Source: an uncultured Bacteroides sp. (GTDB lineage: Bacteria; Bacteroidota; Bacteroidia; Bacteroidales; Bacteroidaceae). Taken from it: 64,000 nucleotides of DNA. A model generated the notes under the pieces. That model did not search any database, was not told where the DNA came from, and saw only the letters and a list, made by a program, of their open reading frames with translations. The stretch spans positions 1 to 64,000 of the forward strand of contig CAJKXC010000009.1 of NCBI GenBank assembly GCA_905203765.1. Direction: 5' to 3'. Position numbers and translations under genes: made by a program. Positions 60,025-64,000 of this stretch are shown here, in pieces (the first letter of the stretch is position 1; each line of letters begins with the position of its first letter).

Positions 60025-63000
60025 ATGGGAAAAAGTAAACATCTATCCGAAGACGAACTCAGATATGTCATTTCTGCAGAGACAGAGAAGGCACAAAAGG
60101 AAATCCATGCACTTTCAACAGCAACAAAGGACCTCCAGAAGCAGCAACGCGAGCGTCTTAAAGCTATGATTGAACTCGAATCACAAGGGAAGAAAGAAAG
60201 TGATGCTTATAAAAAGCTGGCTAAGGAATACCGGGATTACAATAAGCAGATATCCGACAATAACAAGAAGATGGATGAACTTACCCGGAAGATTGATGTC
60301 AATGTCCTCTCCATGTCGCAGCTGAAGAAGCAATCCCGCGACCTGCGCCGTGAATTGGATAATGTTTCCAAAGCTGCGGATCCGGAACGGTACTCACTCT
60401 TGGAAAAACAACTACGGAAAGTCGATGAACGGATGAACGAACTTAAGGTAAGTGCAAAAAGTCTGCGCGAAATAGCTACATCCGAAACAGCATTAGGGGC
60501 TATGTCCGGAATCATGTTTACCAAGTTGGCAGAAAAGGCAGGGGATTATCTTAGAAGAATGAAAGAGATAGTTGCTGAAGGTGTTGAAATGGCAGAATCA
60601 GCCGATGGCGTTAAGAAAGCATTCGATGCCCTGGACGATGGAACTATCCTCAAGACTTTGCGTAAAGCAACCAAAGATACGGTGACCGATCTTGATTTGA
60701 TGAAAGCCACTGTCCAAGCCAACGACTTTCGGATCCCGCTTGATGACCTCGGCAAGTACCTCCAGTTTGCCCAACTTAAAGCACAACAGACCGGGCAGTC
60801 CGTTGACTATATGACGAACTCCATTGTAACCGGTCTTGGTCGTAAATCAGTCCTTATCCTGGATAATCTTGGGCTCTCAGCAGCCGAGATCAATGAGCAA
60901 ATGGCGCAGACCGGAGATTTTATGTCTGCTGTCGCAGCCATTGTAGATAAGCAGTTGGCAGCGGCCGGAGATAACTATGTTTCATCCGCCGATCGTGCTC
61001 AAGCGGCCACTGTCCGATTTCAGAATGCACAACGGGAACTTGGGGAGACTATTCTTCCGATGAAAGAAAAATGGGATGAATTCTATTCTGGCGTATCCGT
61101 TTCGACGATGGAGCTCATTGGATGGGTAGTGAAACACCGCAGTGCACTATTAACTCTGATTACCGCATATTCGGCATATAGGGTTGCAACCCAGCTGGCA
61201 ACCACAGAAACCTATAAAAACATAACAGCTACAAAGGCTTCGGTGCTTCTGGATAAATTGAAACTGGCTTGGATAAACAACTCTAAGGGAGCAACCCTCC
61301 TATATGCTGCAGCTAAAGCCAAACTGACAGGAAACACGGTAAGAGCCAACGCTGCCATGAAGATGTTCAATGCCACTTGCAAAGCAAACGTCATAGGATT
61401 TGTGGTTTCTGCCGTGGTAACCGCCATTTCTTATTTCGCCCTGTTTCGTGACAAGACGGATGAAGTGACCGAAGCGCAACGCAGGATGAACGACGAACTG
61501 GACCGCACATCGGAAACCCTGAAAAAGATATCCAAGGTGAAAATAAACGCTGAGAACATGCAGTTCCTTACGGACAAGCAGAAACTGCAATTGAAGGTTG
61601 ACGCGCAACAGGGCATCGATGAGCTGGACAACCTCATTACAGAAGGTATGATAGCCAACAAGCAATGGTACGAGGCCGAGAAGCAAAGTATCCTGAAGAT
61701 GGTGGGCTACAACGAGGTACTGAAGAAATCGTACCTCAGTGGTTTGGAACATGACTTGGAGGAACGTATGAAAGTGATAGACGGATATATAGAGGAGAAG
61801 AAAAAACTGGAGAAAATAATGACGATGACACCGGACCTCGTTGAATCTAAGAAGAAAGAGATAGAAGAAGCTGAAAAAACAATAGCTACTACTGTAGAAG
61901 AGGTAGAAGCACGTAACAAGAAAGTAGCTGCGTTGAAAGCAGAACTGGAAGCCTTGCAGAACTTAGGCATCCAGAAGAAAAAAAACAGCAATACGGACAA
62001 AGATAAGGATGAAAGGGAGAGGCTTGAAGCAGAAAAGGAGATGATCCGCCAGCTTCAAGTCCAGCGTGATGACGCATTAGCCGAGGAACAAAGAAGTCAC
62101 GACCATGCACTGAATTCCTACAGGCTGATGCTGCATAACAAACAAATTTCCCAAGAGCAATTTGAAATATGGGAAGCTGCTCACAACAGTAACTTAGCCG
62201 ACCGTCGTCTCTCTATTGAAGAGAAGTATGCCAAGCTTTCGGAAGCCCTTGATTTGAAAAACGGAAAGCTGAAAGAACAAACTGTGAAGGATGCTACAAA
62301 ACGTGTGGAACAGGCAGAACAACAGTCGTTCGATACCCGCTTGAAAGCAGAGCAGACTTTCCGTAGCAATATGGACGCATTACGGAAAATGGCGGAGCAG
62401 ACCCCTGTCACTCCTGAAGCCAAACTGGAAGTAGAATACAAAACGAAGCTGCAACTGACGGAAGCTTACTATAAAGCGTCGTTGGAATTTGCGAAACAGT
62501 ATGGCCAGGACGAAGCGGAAATAACAGAAATATATGATCGGGCAAAACTGAACCTGGAACGGGAATATCAGGAAGAAAAGAAAAAACTGGCCGAGAAAAC
62601 TTCCGAAGAACTGAAAGCCCTGCAGGGCAACGACCTTTCGCAGCAGTTCACCGACATCTACAATTACATAGAGAAACTGAAAGAAGCCATAGACCAGGCC
62701 GATTTCGGTGGGATGCTGCAAAGCATACAGGGCATAGTGAACACCGTACTGGGAGGAATGAGCAATGCCTTCAATACATTCAAGCAAATAGAAATAGACA
62801 ATATAGAAGCCAAATATGCCGCCGAGATAGAGGCGGCACAGAGCAATACCGAAGAAGTGGAACGCCTGGAACAGGAAAAGGCGCAAAAGAAATTGGATAT
62901 AGAGAAAAAGTATGCCGATGTACAGTTTGCGGTAAAGGCATCCCAGATCATAGCGAATACGGCGCTGGCCATTATGATGGCTTTGGCCCAATTGGGACCC

Positions 63001-63639
63001 ATTGCCGGACCTATCGCCGCCGCCCTGATGGCATCGACGGGAGCGGTGCAGCTGGCAGCTGCCAACGCAGAACGGGAAAAAGTCAAGAACATGACTCTCT
63101 CCGGAAGTAGTACCGGTACCGGCCGCGGTACCCGTGTCGCCACTGGACGCCAGTCAGGCGGAAGTATCGATGTTCGTCGTGCCCAGGACGGCAAACTTTT
63201 CCCAAACGCAGATTACGATCCGGACGCACGCGGCTACATCGATCATCCCACTGTGATAGTAGGAGAAGGACCTTCCGGTCAATCCAAAGAGTGGGTTGCC
63301 AGTAATGCTGCAGTAAGTAACCCCACGGTTGCGCCTATCCTCGACATCCTGGATCAATCCCAGCAAGCCGGTACCATCCGTACGCTCGACCTTAACCAGG
63401 CTATCCGCGCCCGCATGGCCGGATACGCTTCCGGCGGTTCCATCAACACTCCGATAGCCACTCCAACGGATAAGCCATCAGGTACGGGTTACCCGCTTCC
63501 ACCCGGACTCATGGAGCGCTTTGCCAACGCCATTATCCACCTTGACGACGAAGGATTCCCTTCGGCACCGGTCATTCTCTCCGAATTCGAACGCAAACAG
63601 GCACTGCGGAACCGTTCGCGCAATATAGGTAAAAAATAA
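60025..63639 (+). CDS. Tail tape measure protein
   Basis: 1204 residues from the ATG at 60025. Long coiled coils (1-140 and 530-760), a phage-TMP core with DLDLMKATVQANDFRIPLDD, a membrane-like helix (VIGFVVSAVVTAISYFALF, about 457), a second hydrophobic zone near 975 (IIANTALAIMMALAQLGPIA) and a Gly/Ser-rich C-terminus. It sets tail length and may enter the cell envelope on infection. A long flexible tail is therefore expected, i.e. a siphovirus-type particle. Confidence 0.88.
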   Translation: MGKSKHLSEDELRYVISAETEKAQKEIHALSTATKDLQKQQRERLKAMIELESQGKKESDAYKKLAKEYRDYNKQISDNNKKMDELTRKIDVNVLSMSQLKKQSRDLRRELDNVSKAADPERYSLLEKQLRKVDERMNELKVSAKSLREIATSETALGAMSGIMFTKLAEKAGDYLRRMKEIVAEGVEMAESADGVKKAFDALDDGTILKTLRKATKDTVTDLDLMKATVQANDFRIPLDDLGKYLQFAQLKAQQTGQSVDYMTNSIVTGLGRKSVLILDNLGLSAAEINEQMAQTGDFMSAVAAIVDKQLAAAGDNYVSSADRAQAATVRFQNAQRELGETILPMKEKWDEFYSGVSVSTMELIGWVVKHRSALLTLITAYSAYRVATQLATTETYKNITATKASVLLDKLKLAWINNSKGATLLYAAAKAKLTGNTVRANAAMKMFNATCKANVIGFVVSAVVTAISYFALFRDKTDEVTEAQRRMNDELDRTSETLKKISKVKINAENMQFLTDKQKLQLKVDAQQGIDELDNLITEGMIANKQWYEAEKQSILKMVGYNEVLKKSYLSGLEHDLEERMKVIDGYIEEKKKLEKIMTMTPDLVESKKKEIEEAEKTIATTVEEVEARNKKVAALKAELEALQNLGIQKKKNSNTDKDKDERERLEAEKEMIRQLQVQRDDALAEEQRSHDHALNSYRLMLHNKQISQEQFEIWEAAHNSNLADRRLSIEEKYAKLSEALDLKNGKLKEQTVKDATKRVEQAEQQSFDTRLKAEQTFRSNMDALRKMAEQTPVTPEAKLEVEYKTKLQLTEAYYKASLEFAKQYGQDEAEITEIYDRAKLNLEREYQEEKKKLAEKTSEELKALQGNDLSQQFTDIYNYIEKLKEAIDQADFGGMLQSIQGIVNTVLGGMSNAFNTFKQIEIDNIEAKYAAEIEAAQSNTEEVERLEQEKAQKKLDIEKKYADVQFAVKASQIIANTALAIMMALAQLGPIAGPIAAALMASTGAVQLAAANAEREKVKNMTLSGSSTGTGRGTRVATGRQSGGSIDVRRAQDGKLFPNADYDPDARGYIDHPTVIVGEGPSGQSKEWVASNAAVSNPTVAPILDILDQSQQAGTIRTLDLNQAIRARMAGYASGGSINTPIATPTDKPSGTGYPLPPGLMERFANAIIHLDDEGFPSAPVILSEFERKQALRNRSRNIGKK

Positions 63640-63648
63640 CTCATTATT

Positions 63649-64000
63649 ATGAAAATAGTACATATCCCCACCGGCGAATCTTACCAGCTATCACCCGATA
63701 CATTTCTCGAAGTGGAGAGGACGAACCTCTTCTTCAACGAGTATGGCGAGCAGACCTTACCCGTAACCTTGCCGGATACCCCACTCAATCGCAGACTGTC
63801 CGGACACCCTGAGAGACTGGCAAACATAGAACGCCCATCTGCTGACATAGAATGTACCATTGCCGACGGCGAATATTTCTGCCCCTGCCGACAGGCAGTC
63901 CTGGCCGCACACCGTAATGAAGGCATCACCACCACCTTCTACATGAATGAGGGCAGTTTTCTAAGTCGCCTGCAGAACACGCCTCTTACCGATGTGTTCG
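63649..64000 (+). CDS. Tail protein, partial (runs off the right edge)
   Basis: 117 codons open to the end of the window, MKIVHIPTGESYQLSPDTFL at the start, with two Cys in EYFCPCRQAV. Position after the tape measure suggests a distal tail or baseplate-type component. The rest lies beyond 64000. Confidence 0.6.
   Translation, partial: MKIVHIPTGESYQLSPDTFLEVERTNLFFNEYGEQTLPVTLPDTPLNRRLSGHPERLANIERPSADIECTIADGEYFCPCRQAVLAAHRNEGITTTFYMNEGSFLSRLQNTPLTDVF

Overview
The window reads as a Bacteroides chromosome. Evidence: promoters of the -33 TTTG / -7 TAnnTTTG type (for example TATATTTG at 12208-12215), few Shine-Dalgarno sites in the host genes, a NUDIX-type XylR next to xylB-xylA-xylE, a thiSEGCHF-thiD operon behind a TPP riboswitch, HU-like and DUF4248-type genes, and TPR/AraC hybrid regulators. 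All of this is read by eye; no database search was possible.

Host part, 1-25.9 kb. Minus strand: a fimbrial-type lipoprotein, a small membrane protein and a TPR-transmembrane-AraC regulator (49-3247); a RelE-type toxin/antitoxin pair (3333-3915); a complete thiamin operon (3993-10782) behind a TPP riboswitch (10866-10940); fabD (11046-11939). Plus strand: the xylose operon xylR-xylB-xylA-xylE (12237-17507), closed by a strong bidirectional terminator. Minus strand again: a secreted nucleotide pyrophosphatase/phosphodiesterase and a tripartite heavy-metal RND efflux operon (TolC, CusA/CzcA, adaptor) led by a histidine-rich membrane protein. A divergent DUF1080 lipoprotein ends the host part at 25807.

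Prophage part, 26.0 kb to the right edge (continues beyond 64000). 26045-27680 is a lysogeny switch: an XRE repressor facing a small HTH protein and a LuxR-HTH protein. 27.7-31.0 kb holds a dozen very small early genes. 30997-35061 is a 1354-aa primase/ATPase fusion. 35.1-38.1 kb has antirepressor and KilA-N genes interleaved with two copies of a promoter-leader-ORF-terminator cassette. 38.2-38.5 kb is a field of GTAGTAC/GTACTAC motifs that could be an origin or operator. The late genes follow: protease, probable major capsid, HU, DUF4248, an inserted hicAB pair, small and large terminase, portal, connector-type genes, a lysis cassette (holin candidate, M15 peptidase, u-spanin candidate), a moron zone (DUF5053, membrane-anchored exonuclease-BRCT, a tandem of tiny paralogues), and the tape measure protein. 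No integrase or transposase was seen.

Two observations seem most worth pursuing. (1) Several cargo-like prophage genes (35896, 37592, 46699, 56328, 57923) share a leader design: a phage promoter, then a word S, then its complement S', then a copy of S (or S') at the start codon, often with an intrinsic terminator inside. The words differ from gene to gene but the complementarity is kept, which points to a family of RNA switches. The HU gene at 44829 shows a related 12-nt complement to its start codon. (2) Four unrelated intergenic sites (8995, 18881, 25819, 45304) carry three or four contiguous 22-bp units containing dyads. The sequences differ completely, but the 22-bp period is exact in all four, in both host and prophage DNA.
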